A DNA stretch of 5,539 nucleotides from Candidatus Geothermarchaeota archaeon (GTDB taxonomy: Archaea > Thermoproteota > Nitrososphaeria > Geothermarchaeales > JDFR-13), in NCBI GenBank assembly GCA_015522055.1, contig WAMZ01000099.1, forward strand, positions 1-5,539, written 5' to 3'. Positions 1 to 5,539 of this stretch are shown in pieces (position 1 is the stretch's first letter; the number at the start of each line of letters is the position of its first letter). The notes below the pieces were generated by a model. It searched no databases. It was not told the origin of the DNA and saw only the letters and a program-made list of their open reading frames with translations. The position numbers and the translations under genes are program-made.

Positions 1-479
1 ATTATTATACAATGACCCTCCTCAACTTCACAAGGATAAATATAGCTGCACAGGCCGTAGGGATGGCTCAAGGAGCCTTTGACAAAGCGATACAATATGC
101 GTTGAATAGGGAGGCATTTGGGAGGAAGATATATGGAATGCAGGGAGTCTCCTTTAAGATAGCAGACATGTTTATGAGGCTACAGGCATCGAGGCTACTA
201 ACCTACTGGGCAGCCCAGATAAGTGAGGAACAGTTTAAATACCCTGAGAAGACGCTTCCTGAGGTCGCTCTAGCGGGGAGCGCTGCGAAGGCATATGCCA
301 CAGAGACAGCTGAATATTGCGCCAGGGAGGCTGTTCAGATACATGGAGGCGTGGGAGTGGACTTCGAGACCGGCATAGAGAGATACCTGAGAGATGCAGT
401 AATAACTACCATTTATGAGGGTACAACAGAGATACAGAAACACATTATAACCAGATTCCTTGAGAAAATGCTAGATTAA
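1..479 (+). CDS. Acyl-CoA dehydrogenase, C-terminal part (5' end outside window)
   Basis: FAD-dependent acyl-CoA dehydrogenase, which catalyses alpha,beta-dehydrogenation of an acyl-CoA thioester (fatty or branched-chain acid breakdown) and normally passes electrons to ETF. Only the C-terminal helical domain is present. The reading frame is open to the window edge (Tyr-Tyr-Thr codons from position 3 before the ATG at 12), and that ATG falls inside the conserved block before the FAD-contacting R-x2-FG motif, so it is not the true start. Counting from the ATG at 12, visible features are R33, F36 and G37 (the R-x2-FG motif), a full match to acyl-CoA dehydrogenase signature 2 at residues 109-128 (QIHGG...ERYLRD), and the YEGT motif with E136 at the position of the catalytic base in short/medium-chain enzymes. 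About 155 residues of an expected ~380 are seen. Chain-length specificity cannot be told. The gene converges on the oxidoreductase operon and is not part of it. Confidence 0.95.
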   Translation, partial: YYTMTLLNFTRINIAAQAVGMAQGAFDKAIQYALNREAFGRKIYGMQGVSFKIADMFMRLQASRLLTYWAAQISEEQFKYPEKTLPEVALAGSAAKAYATETAEYCAREAVQIHGGVGVDFETGIERYLRDAVITTIYEGTTEIQKHIITRFLEKMLD

Positions 480-510
480 CCTAACTTTACAGGATTATGG
501 TACGTGGGAT

Positions 511-525
511 AAAATGATAAAAAGA
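511..525 (-). terminator. T-run terminator of the oxidoreductase operon
   Basis: Immediately after the TAA stop of the last operon gene the minus strand reads TCTTTTTATCATTTTATCC, giving a run of five T (523-519) and a run of four T (514-511). Archaeal RNA polymerase terminates at such oligo-T tracts without needing a hairpin, and none is evident here. Its place in the 46-bp gap between convergent genes supports the call. No comparably clear T tract follows the plus-strand gene. Confidence 0.45.
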
Positions 526-783
526 TTAGGAGATGATGAATGATAGGATAGCGCCGAGTAGCCATACAAATACAATGAATACTACAACCACAATAGCGAA
601 GCCGAGTAGCATAAGACCCGAGATACGAATATTCCTAGGTCTACTGAACAACGCCATCAGTATAGATATAGCTACAGGGACACCAATAACAAAGAAAATG
701 ATGAATAAACCTACCTGACTCGTTATAGAATACCACTCTCCCACCGTCTGTAGAATTATTCTATGTAAAATATCCCCCATCAT
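526..783 (-). CDS. Small two-helix membrane protein, fourth gene of the oxidoreductase operon (function unknown)
   Basis: I do not recognise this 85-residue protein. Hydropathy by eye gives two membrane helices, about residues 24-46 and 55-83, joined by a short basic loop (SRPRNIR, 47-53). The positive-inside rule puts that loop in the cytoplasm and both ends outside. There are no cysteines, and the only histidine (H7) is in the N-terminal stretch, so no cofactor site is obvious. Its ATG overlaps the stop of the NrfD-type gene as ATGA (783-780). A second in-frame ATG follows directly at 780. GGAGG at 798-794 suits the first ATG and GGAG at 789-786 suits the second, so the start is uncertain by one codon. 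The tight coupling suggests an accessory membrane subunit or assembly factor of the complex; this is inference from position only. Hydrophobic composition, operon fit and clean boundaries make it a real gene. Confidence 0.8.
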   Translation of the reverse strand: MMGDILHRIILQTVGEWYSITSQVGLFIIFFVIGVPVAISILMALFSRPRNIRISGLMLLGFAIVVVVFIVFVWLLGAILSFIIS

Positions 784-2051
784 TTCTCCAACGCCTCCAA
801 GGGAATGATCGGGAATAGCTTCATGAAAACTAAGAATCCTGCTATAAATAGGAATATCGTTCCAATCTCAATGTATATCTCAATGAGTGTGGGTATGTAT
901 AAACCTCCTGGGTATGGCAGCCCTGTATAAGTAAATGTCGATATAACTATCACTAATCTCTTAACCCACATTGCGACCAATACCAGCGCTGAAGAGAGTA
1001 TGGCCATATTAACATTAAATGCTTTGGGGTAGAAAATTTGGAACGCAAAATATATGAATGGTATTAGAAGAAGTATAACGAAAGTCCAGAAGAGTGGGGA
1101 TAGCTCCCCTAAGAGAACCGCTTGAGAAACCTCCATCTCAGGTGACAAAGGTGCATAGTTCATTGTAAGCTGCTCATGTAATACAAACCAAAAGTAAAAT
1201 ATTATTAGTACAGCTAGGAAGTTAGACAATCCTCTAATAGCGGACGGCTTTATAACTTCCTCCCATCCATAGATCTTCATCAATAGGCCGCCTATAAATA
1301 TCATTATCGCTATCGCTGATAGAACCGCCGCCGTAAGGAAATATGGACCTTGAAGACCGCCGTACCATCCAGCCCTAGCAGATATTAGTCCGAAAATCCA
1401 TGGAATCACTCCGCCACTAAGCAATACCAATAGCGATAGGATTCCAAGGGCAAGCCATTTGGCCATCCTATCAACCTTCTCTTCCTCCCCCTCCGTATAC
1501 CCAAACAACAATATTTTATATAACCACTTAAATCTGGGCCGGGTATCTATCAAGACTCTGAGATCCCTCCTCAGAGTAAGCCATAGAAATACTACACTGA
1601 ATGAGAAATATGTCACTATAACTGTTAAGTCCCATATGAATGGCGATTGGCCTACTCTATTTAACCAGAAAATCACGAGATTCGCGACTCTATCCGGCCT
1701 ACCTATGTCGAACACGACGCTCAGTCCAGCCATCGATAAAGATAGTATGGTCACTACCTCCCCTATCCTGGCCAAAGACTTATATTCATGTAAATTAAGT
1801 AAATAGACAACTGCGGCGATAGCTATGCCACCATGTGCAATTCCGACCCACCATATGAAACTGGATATATACAGCCCCCATGGCGACCCTATCCATATAT
1901 CCCTTAGGCCGGTCACTACTAACCCGTTTGTCAACTGTATACCCCAAGCATAAATCCATATTATAATAGCAATCACGAGCGCAGCCATCAAGGCCCAGAA
2001 CCTACTCGATATACTATATACAGACTCTAGAATCTTCTCCCTATCAACCAT
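780..2051 (-). CDS. NrfD/PsrC-family quinone-interacting membrane subunit
   Basis: Integral membrane subunit that exchanges electrons between membrane quinones and the iron-sulfur subunit encoded just upstream. About ten hydrophobic helices can be placed (roughly residues 17-38, 57-87, 98-114, 137-160, 197-222, 235-260, 275-293, 315-340, 347-370, 390-413). Basic loops at 88-95, 161-179 and 259-273 fit an N-in/C-in topology. The outward loop between helices 3 and 4 carries the family hallmark DIGRPDR (115-121) followed by SPFIWD (136-141), near the quinone site of PsrC-type proteins. WWVGIAHGG (67-75) resembles ActC/HybB-type long NrfD proteins more than the 8-helix PsrC. No heme-binding His pattern is evident, as expected for the family. 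The start ATG overlaps the end of the iron-sulfur gene by 8 bp and is preceded by GGTGGAG at 2062-2056. Family assignment is firm; the exact subfamily is not. Confidence 0.92.
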   Translation of the reverse strand: MVDREKILESVYSISSRFWALMAALVIAIIIWIYAWGIQLTNGLVVTGLRDIWIGSPWGLYISSFIWWVGIAHGGIAIAAVVYLLNLHEYKSLARIGEVVTILSLSMAGLSVVFDIGRPDRVANLVIFWLNRVGQSPFIWDLTVIVTYFSFSVVFLWLTLRRDLRVLIDTRPRFKWLYKILLFGYTEGEEEKVDRMAKWLALGILSLLVLLSGGVIPWIFGLISARAGWYGGLQGPYFLTAAVLSAIAIMIFIGGLLMKIYGWEEVIKPSAIRGLSNFLAVLIIFYFWFVLHEQLTMNYAPLSPEMEVSQAVLLGELSPLFWTFVILLLIPFIYFAFQIFYPKAFNVNMAILSSALVLVAMWVKRLVIVISTFTYTGLPYPGGLYIPTLIEIYIEIGTIFLFIAGFLVFMKLFPIIPLEALEK

Positions 2052-2853
2052 GGCTCTCCACCACCTCTCCCATAGGCTTATCTAAAACTGGTTTAGCTTG
2101 GGTAGAGAATATCAGATCCCTAATCTTTTCAGATGGTGGGGGTTGGCCGATATAGAATACTCTAGGCTCGGTATTATACTCCTCCAAAAGCCTAAACCAG
2201 GGTCGAGTCGCCAATAGCTTCGAGACCTCACTATTGGGATCTTCCAAATCCCCGAAGTGCAATGCCTCGACAGGGCAGCTCTCTACACAGGCTGGCTTGA
2301 GCCCCTTCTCAATTCTATGTACACACCATGTACATTTCTCTATTACCCCAGTATAGTGTCCACCTCCAGCCACCTTCCTCCTCTCCCTTCCCCACTTCTC
2401 ATCGAACTCCGGCTTCCTGTATGGTGGGATAACGCCGCCCGTGTAGTCTTTGACATCGCCAGAGCCGTATATGTCCTTACCTTCATCTCCGAGCCAGTCA
2501 TAATAGTTATTCTTTTTAGGATCTTTCCAATTGAAGTAATTTACACCATATGGACACGCCACCATACAATATCTACAGCCGATGCATATGTCGAAGTCGG
2601 TTAGGACCAGGCCATCCTCCCTTTTGTATCTAGAGCCGACTGGGCAGACCTTTACACATGGTGGGTTGTCACAATGCATACAGGGCCTCGGCATATATCG
2701 GACTTTCACGTTTGGGTACTCGCCTTCCTCCCATTTGAACACCCACATCCAGAATATGCCTGCTGGCGCCCCATTCTCAATCTTACATGCCAGTACACAC
2801 GTCCTACAACCCATACATCTATTTAAGTCGATTACATACGCATACTTCACCAT
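2044..2853 (-). CDS. Four-cluster [4Fe-4S] ferredoxin-like electron-transfer subunit (PsrB/NrfC/DmsB type)
   Basis: Iron-sulfur subunit that wires the molybdopterin catalytic subunit to the membrane quinone subunit. With the start at 2853 it has 269 residues and sixteen cysteines in four canonical groups: C13-x2-C16-x2-C19-x3-C23, C58-x2-C61-x4-C66-x3-C70, C90-x2-C93-x2-C96-x3-C100, and C174-x2-C177-x11-C189-x3-C193, enough for four [4Fe-4S] clusters. About 70 residues rich in Tyr, Gly and charged residues (104-172) separate the third and fourth groups. It has no signal peptide; such subunits are normally co-exported with their Tat-tagged partner. An ATG at 2892 would add 13 residues and overlap the upstream gene, but the ATG at 2853 starts at the usual family N-terminus (MVKYAYVIDLNRCMGC) and has GGGGTG at 2864-2859 before it, so it is preferred. 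It lies 10 bp after the catalytic-subunit stop and overlaps the next gene by 8 bp. Confidence 0.94.
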   Translation of the reverse strand: MVKYAYVIDLNRCMGCRTCVLACKIENGAPAGIFWMWVFKWEEGEYPNVKVRYMPRPCMHCDNPPCVKVCPVGSRYKREDGLVLTDFDICIGCRYCMVACPYGVNYFNWKDPKKNNYYDWLGDEGKDIYGSGDVKDYTGGVIPPYRKPEFDEKWGRERRKVAGGGHYTGVIEKCTWCVHRIEKGLKPACVESCPVEALHFGDLEDPNSEVSKLLATRPWFRLLEEYNTEPRVFYIGQPPPSEKIRDLIFSTQAKPVLDKPMGEVVESHG

Positions 2854-2858
2854 ACTCC

Positions 2859-2864
2859 CACCCC
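2859..2864 (-). promoter_or_regulatory. Ribosome binding site that decides the iron-sulfur subunit start
   Basis: The minus strand reads GGGGTG five bases before the ATG at 2853, and its first G is the last base of the TAG stop of the catalytic-subunit gene. This resembles the archaeal GAGGTG consensus and favours 2853 over the ATG at 2892. The overlap with the stop codon suggests re-initiation by ribosomes finishing the upstream gene. Confidence 0.55.
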
Positions 2865-5443
2865 TAAGCCTTCCATATCCTAACCTTAACATGGAATGTC
2901 TGGTCCTGAGTCATCGACACATATCCCTCCGATGTGAAGAATAATGTATTGGGCGTTGGTCCGCGATCCTTTGCTACAGGATCGACCCAGAAACCGTAGT
3001 GATGCGGCATTCCAACAGTATCCGGCCTTATCCCTTCTATCAGTCTAGCCTTAGCTTTTATCCTCCTAGTCTCACCAGTAACGGCGTTATGAGACTCCAC
3101 CCATACCAAGTCACCATCCCGTATACCGAGCCCCTCCCCCTTCTTCCTATTAATAACAACATACTGTTCTGGCGCGATCTCAGCCAATTGAGGAATAAAT
3201 GTCGCTCTACTCTGTTTAAACTCAATCAATTTAAAGGAGATTAGGTATAGATTGTATTCGGGTGGAGAATTCTCTAAAGTCGGTTTTCTCCATGTAGGTA
3301 GAGGTGTATAGTCCTGCCAATAAATCTTATCCAACCCTATGTTCCTCATCTCATCCCGAATCCTCTTCAAACCCTCTCCATATAATCTTAGTTTAATACC
3401 GAGGAAGGGCGGGTCCCACAGCACAGCATAGCGAATGTTTGCTGGTATCTTACCAACATATAGGGTACCCTTTTTCTTGAAATATTCAATCCCCTCAGAT
3501 AGGCCCTTAGTCCTCGCCCAGGCATCTATAATTCTCTTTGACAACTCACCCTTACGATAGCCATCTACCAACTCATCCTTATACTCCGGGGCTATCTTAA
3601 CCTCCTTAATCACGTTATCGATAAACTTATCCAGCAACCCCAATTTATCACATATAGCTGCATAGATATCGGCCTCATCCTTGGCATTGAACAAGTGAGG
3701 TATTGGGGCTAATCTAGCGGTATATGCATCCTCATAGAACGTTTTTGTATGGAGAGGCCCCTCAAACTTATCCAGCGTAGTAGTAGGTAGAACTATATCA
3801 GCAAAGTAGTCCGCAGTCTCACTCAACCACGGCGATATTACAACGACGAACTTCAGCTTACTATATGCCTTAATCAAAGTATCTTGGTCTGTAAATGAAA
3901 GAAGTGGGTTCGCCATATGTAGGATCATCATCTCAGGTAGCTCTTTGACACCGTATTTCTCGGGATTAACCATTACCCTAGCGATCATCGACGGATTTAC
4001 GCTATTTATTGGGAAATATTTGCCTTCCAACTTAAAGTTGGTTTCATTACTTACCTTTACATTTTCCAACTTTTTATAATTCTTATGAATAGCCTGTTTG
4101 GTCGGGAAATCTATATGAACACCGCCTGCCACGGATATAGCGCCTAGTAACATAAATACAATTAGACACGCCCTCACTGCCTGGAACCCCAGCTCCTGTT
4201 GCGAAACATGGTATGCATGGACGGCTACAGGCCTATAGGGGACCTTCACACCGTCAACCACTATAGAGCTTCCTATCATCGCATTCTCTCCCAACTCGAT
4301 AGCTATCCTCCTAATTGTCTCAGCAGGCACATCAGTAATGCCTTCAGCCCATTCCGGCGTATATTGGGATATATGCTCCTTGAAAACCTGATAAGCTGGC
4401 TTTACCCTAATGCCATCAACCACATATTCACCTTCCAGAGCAGGATCAATTCCAGGCTCATCATAGGGTTTGGCAGCACCACTCACGGCATCCCAAACAA
4501 GCTCCTTCCCGTCCACCTTGATAAAGTATCCATCTTCCTTAACCAAGAAAGGTGCATTCGTGTACTTCTTCAGAAACTCTACATCAATATAACCATTCTC
4601 AACCAAGACATTAGCTACGGCCAGCCAGAATGCCAAGTCAGTTCCTGGCCGAATAGGAACCCACTCATCCACATGCGGTCCACCAGGTTCACGACGGGGA
4701 TCCAATAGCACAACCTTCATACCCCGCTCCCTAGCAGCGACCAACTCCTGGGGCCAAGTAATCCAACATAGTTTATTCCCTCCAGCATTCACGATGTTCC
4801 AGCCCCAGGCGATAAGGTATTTACAGTATCTAAAGTCTGGATGCAAGACACCATGTAAACCAACTGTATATTCACAGGCCCTATAGCCAGTGTCCGAACA
4901 ATATGCACCATGGCCAATCTTCGTTATTCCTAATGTTTTGACGAAGGCCTTATCATAGATACTTTTCTGCTTACTCCTACCCTTCTGCCAAACAATTAAT
5001 TTAGGATTCTTATCCATAACCCTCCTGATGTTATCCGCCACAATGTCGAGGGCCTCATCCCAGGATATCTCCACCCACTCACCCGGACGCCCCTTTTCAT
5101 TAACCCTCTTAAGGGGAGACTTGACCCTATATGGACTATATACAGCCGCTATCTGAGAAACACCCTTAGGACACAACCTACCTCTATTCCTAGGATTATT
5201 TGGATCCCCAACCAGGCCAACCAGCCTTCCATCCACAACCCTAGCAAACAGGCCACAGTCCTGCTTCCCTATCCAGCAGGCTGTTCCTATCCACTCACCA
5301 CTAAGTTCCTTCGTAGGAGTCTTCTCTTCACCCAGTACTCTGAAGTAGAAAGGCCTGTCCTTTAGTAGATTAAGACCGAGAGCACCAATAACTGTGGTAG
5401 CACCAATAATTTTTAGAGCATCACGCCTGGTTACCCTCATCAT
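2864..5443 (-). CDS. Tat-exported molybdopterin oxidoreductase catalytic subunit (polysulfide/thiosulfate/sulfur reductase-like)
   Basis: Large subunit of a DMSO-reductase-superfamily enzyme holding a Mo- or W-bis(pyranopterin) cofactor. The N-terminus has a Tat signal (T-R-R-D-A-L-K at 5-11, then a hydrophobic stretch to about 27), so the enzyme should face outward. An N-terminal iron-sulfur domain follows: C56, C63 and C91 with the usual spacing (C63-x27-C91) and CPKG at 91-94, but residue 59 is Gly instead of the expected second Cys; the codons here read unambiguously TGC...GGG...TGT. C182 in HGAYCSDTGY is the best candidate metal ligand by position. ETADYFADIVLP (542-553) is a typical motif of the family, and the region from about 730 to the end is the dinucleotide-binding domain. 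At 859 residues it is longer than PsrA/PhsA (~760) and similar to ArrA. Substrate is unproven: sulfur, polysulfide, thiosulfate, tetrathionate or arsenate are all possible. Start: the ATG at 5443 is followed by another at 5440; no Shine-Dalgarno is visible, fitting a near-leaderless mRNA. First gene of the operon. Confidence 0.93.
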   Translation of the reverse strand: MMRVTRRDALKIIGATTVIGALGLNLLKDRPFYFRVLGEEKTPTKELSGEWIGTACWIGKQDCGLFARVVDGRLVGLVGDPNNPRNRGRLCPKGVSQIAAVYSPYRVKSPLKRVNEKGRPGEWVEISWDEALDIVADNIRRVMDKNPKLIVWQKGRSKQKSIYDKAFVKTLGITKIGHGAYCSDTGYRACEYTVGLHGVLHPDFRYCKYLIAWGWNIVNAGGNKLCWITWPQELVAARERGMKVVLLDPRREPGGPHVDEWVPIRPGTDLAFWLAVANVLVENGYIDVEFLKKYTNAPFLVKEDGYFIKVDGKELVWDAVSGAAKPYDEPGIDPALEGEYVVDGIRVKPAYQVFKEHISQYTPEWAEGITDVPAETIRRIAIELGENAMIGSSIVVDGVKVPYRPVAVHAYHVSQQELGFQAVRACLIVFMLLGAISVAGGVHIDFPTKQAIHKNYKKLENVKVSNETNFKLEGKYFPINSVNPSMIARVMVNPEKYGVKELPEMMILHMANPLLSFTDQDTLIKAYSKLKFVVVISPWLSETADYFADIVLPTTTLDKFEGPLHTKTFYEDAYTARLAPIPHLFNAKDEADIYAAICDKLGLLDKFIDNVIKEVKIAPEYKDELVDGYRKGELSKRIIDAWARTKGLSEGIEYFKKKGTLYVGKIPANIRYAVLWDPPFLGIKLRLYGEGLKRIRDEMRNIGLDKIYWQDYTPLPTWRKPTLENSPPEYNLYLISFKLIEFKQSRATFIPQLAEIAPEQYVVINRKKGEGLGIRDGDLVWVESHNAVTGETRRIKAKARLIEGIRPDTVGMPHHYGFWVDPVAKDRGPTPNTLFFTSEGYVSMTQDQTFHVKVRIWKA

Positions 5444-5471
5444 ACATCATTAAAAAATTAGTGTGAGATTG

Positions 5472-5482
5472 AAATTTATATG
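5472..5482 (-). promoter_or_regulatory. Archaeal TATA-box promoter of the oxidoreductase operon
   Basis: The minus strand reads CATATAAATTT, with the TATAAATT core at 5480-5473. The core centre lies about 33 bases before the ATG at 5443, so with the usual archaeal spacing of about 25-27 bases transcription would begin near 5450, leaving a leader of only some 5-8 bases. No Shine-Dalgarno is seen before this gene, unlike the downstream ones. A second TATA-like string (TATAAATA, 5514-5507) lies farther upstream and could act as an alternative with a leader of about 40 bases. Confidence 0.55.
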
Positions 5483-5512
5483 AAACTAATAATTTTATTT
5501 ATCACATATTTA

Positions 5513-5524
5513 TAATATATATTA
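5513..5524. repeat. 12-bp perfect AT-only palindrome upstream of the operon promoter
   Basis: TAATATATATTA is identical to its own reverse complement and lies about 30 bp upstream of the proposed TATA box. It could be a regulator site, or a TATA-like element readable in both directions, for example for a divergent gene beyond the window edge. In such AT-rich DNA a palindrome of this kind can also arise by chance, so only its presence is certain. Confidence 0.3.
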
Positions 5525-5539
5525 ACAATAGTTTAGCCA

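Noticed and set aside
12..14. ATG at 12 as the true start of the acyl-CoA dehydrogenase
   Set aside because: The frame is open upstream to the window edge and the ATG lies within a conserved helix of the C-terminal domain; a free-standing 155-residue fragment would lack the FAD and acyl-CoA domains. Treated as a gene cut by the window edge.
533..718. 61-residue plus-strand open frame opposite the small membrane protein
   Set aside because: The minus-strand frame has coherent two-helix structure, ATGA coupling and ribosome sites; the plus-strand frame is Thr/Asn/Ile-rich low-complexity sequence without such signals.
2854..2892. N-terminal extension of the iron-sulfur subunit from the ATG at 2892
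   Set aside because: It would overlap the catalytic-subunit gene by 29 bp, add a sequence unlike the family, and ignore the well-placed ribosome site before the ATG at 2853.
1459..2944. Open plus-strand frames at 1459-1806, 2257-2604 and 2582-2944
   Set aside because: They lie antisense to strongly supported genes with intact family motifs, have no ribosome sites or recognisable domains, and show compositions typical of shadow frames. The apparent cysteine/histidine content of some is a by-product of the opposite strand.
4199..4708. 169-residue plus-strand open frame inside the catalytic-subunit gene
   Set aside because: It is fully antisense to a conserved molybdopterin enzyme sequence and has no family resemblance or start signals; long antisense frames are common opposite genes.
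1..5539. CRISPR array, tRNA/rRNA, transposase or terminal inverted repeats
   Set aside because: No regularly spaced repeats, no tRNA-like cloverleaf segments and no transposase motifs were seen; the window is almost wholly coding with short gaps.

Overview
The window looks like archaeal, probably crenarchaeal (Thermoproteales-like), chromosomal DNA. The signs are Arg codons dominated by AGG/AGA, many ATA Ile codons, an AT-rich TATA-box promoter placed for an almost leaderless transcript, GGAG/GGTG-type ribosome sites only at the internal genes of the operon, and a T-run terminator without an evident hairpin. The lineage is inferred from style only; no marker gene is present.

Layout: positions 1-479 (+ strand) hold the 3' end of an acyl-CoA dehydrogenase whose start lies outside the window. 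A 46-bp gap separates it from a convergent four-gene operon on the minus strand that fills the rest (5443 down to 526). In transcription order the operon encodes (A) a Tat-exported, 859-residue molybdopterin (Mo/W-bisMGD) oxidoreductase catalytic subunit, (B) a 269-residue ferredoxin-like subunit with four [4Fe-4S] motifs, (C) a 423-residue, 10-helix NrfD-type quinone-interacting membrane subunit, and (D) an unrecognised 85-residue protein with two predicted membrane helices. A and B are 10 bp apart, B and C overlap by 8 bp, and C and D overlap by 4 bp (ATGA), so the genes are very probably co-transcribed and translationally coupled. Positions 5444-5539 are a gene-free AT-rich promoter region.

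The A-B-C set is the architecture of complex iron-sulfur molybdoenzymes of the polysulfide / thiosulfate / tetrathionate / sulfur / arsenate reductase group. Electrons would move between the membrane quinone pool (C) and the active site on the outer face of the membrane (A) through the iron-sulfur chain in B. The substrate cannot be settled from sequence; a sulfur-compound reductase is the best guess.

The most notable points are that the N-terminal iron-sulfur motif of A has Gly59 where the second of four cysteines is expected (C-x2-G-x3-C-x27-C), and that the small two-helix protein D is tightly coupled to the NrfD gene and may be a fourth subunit or assembly factor. The promoter also has out-of-frame tandem ATGs just before the real start.
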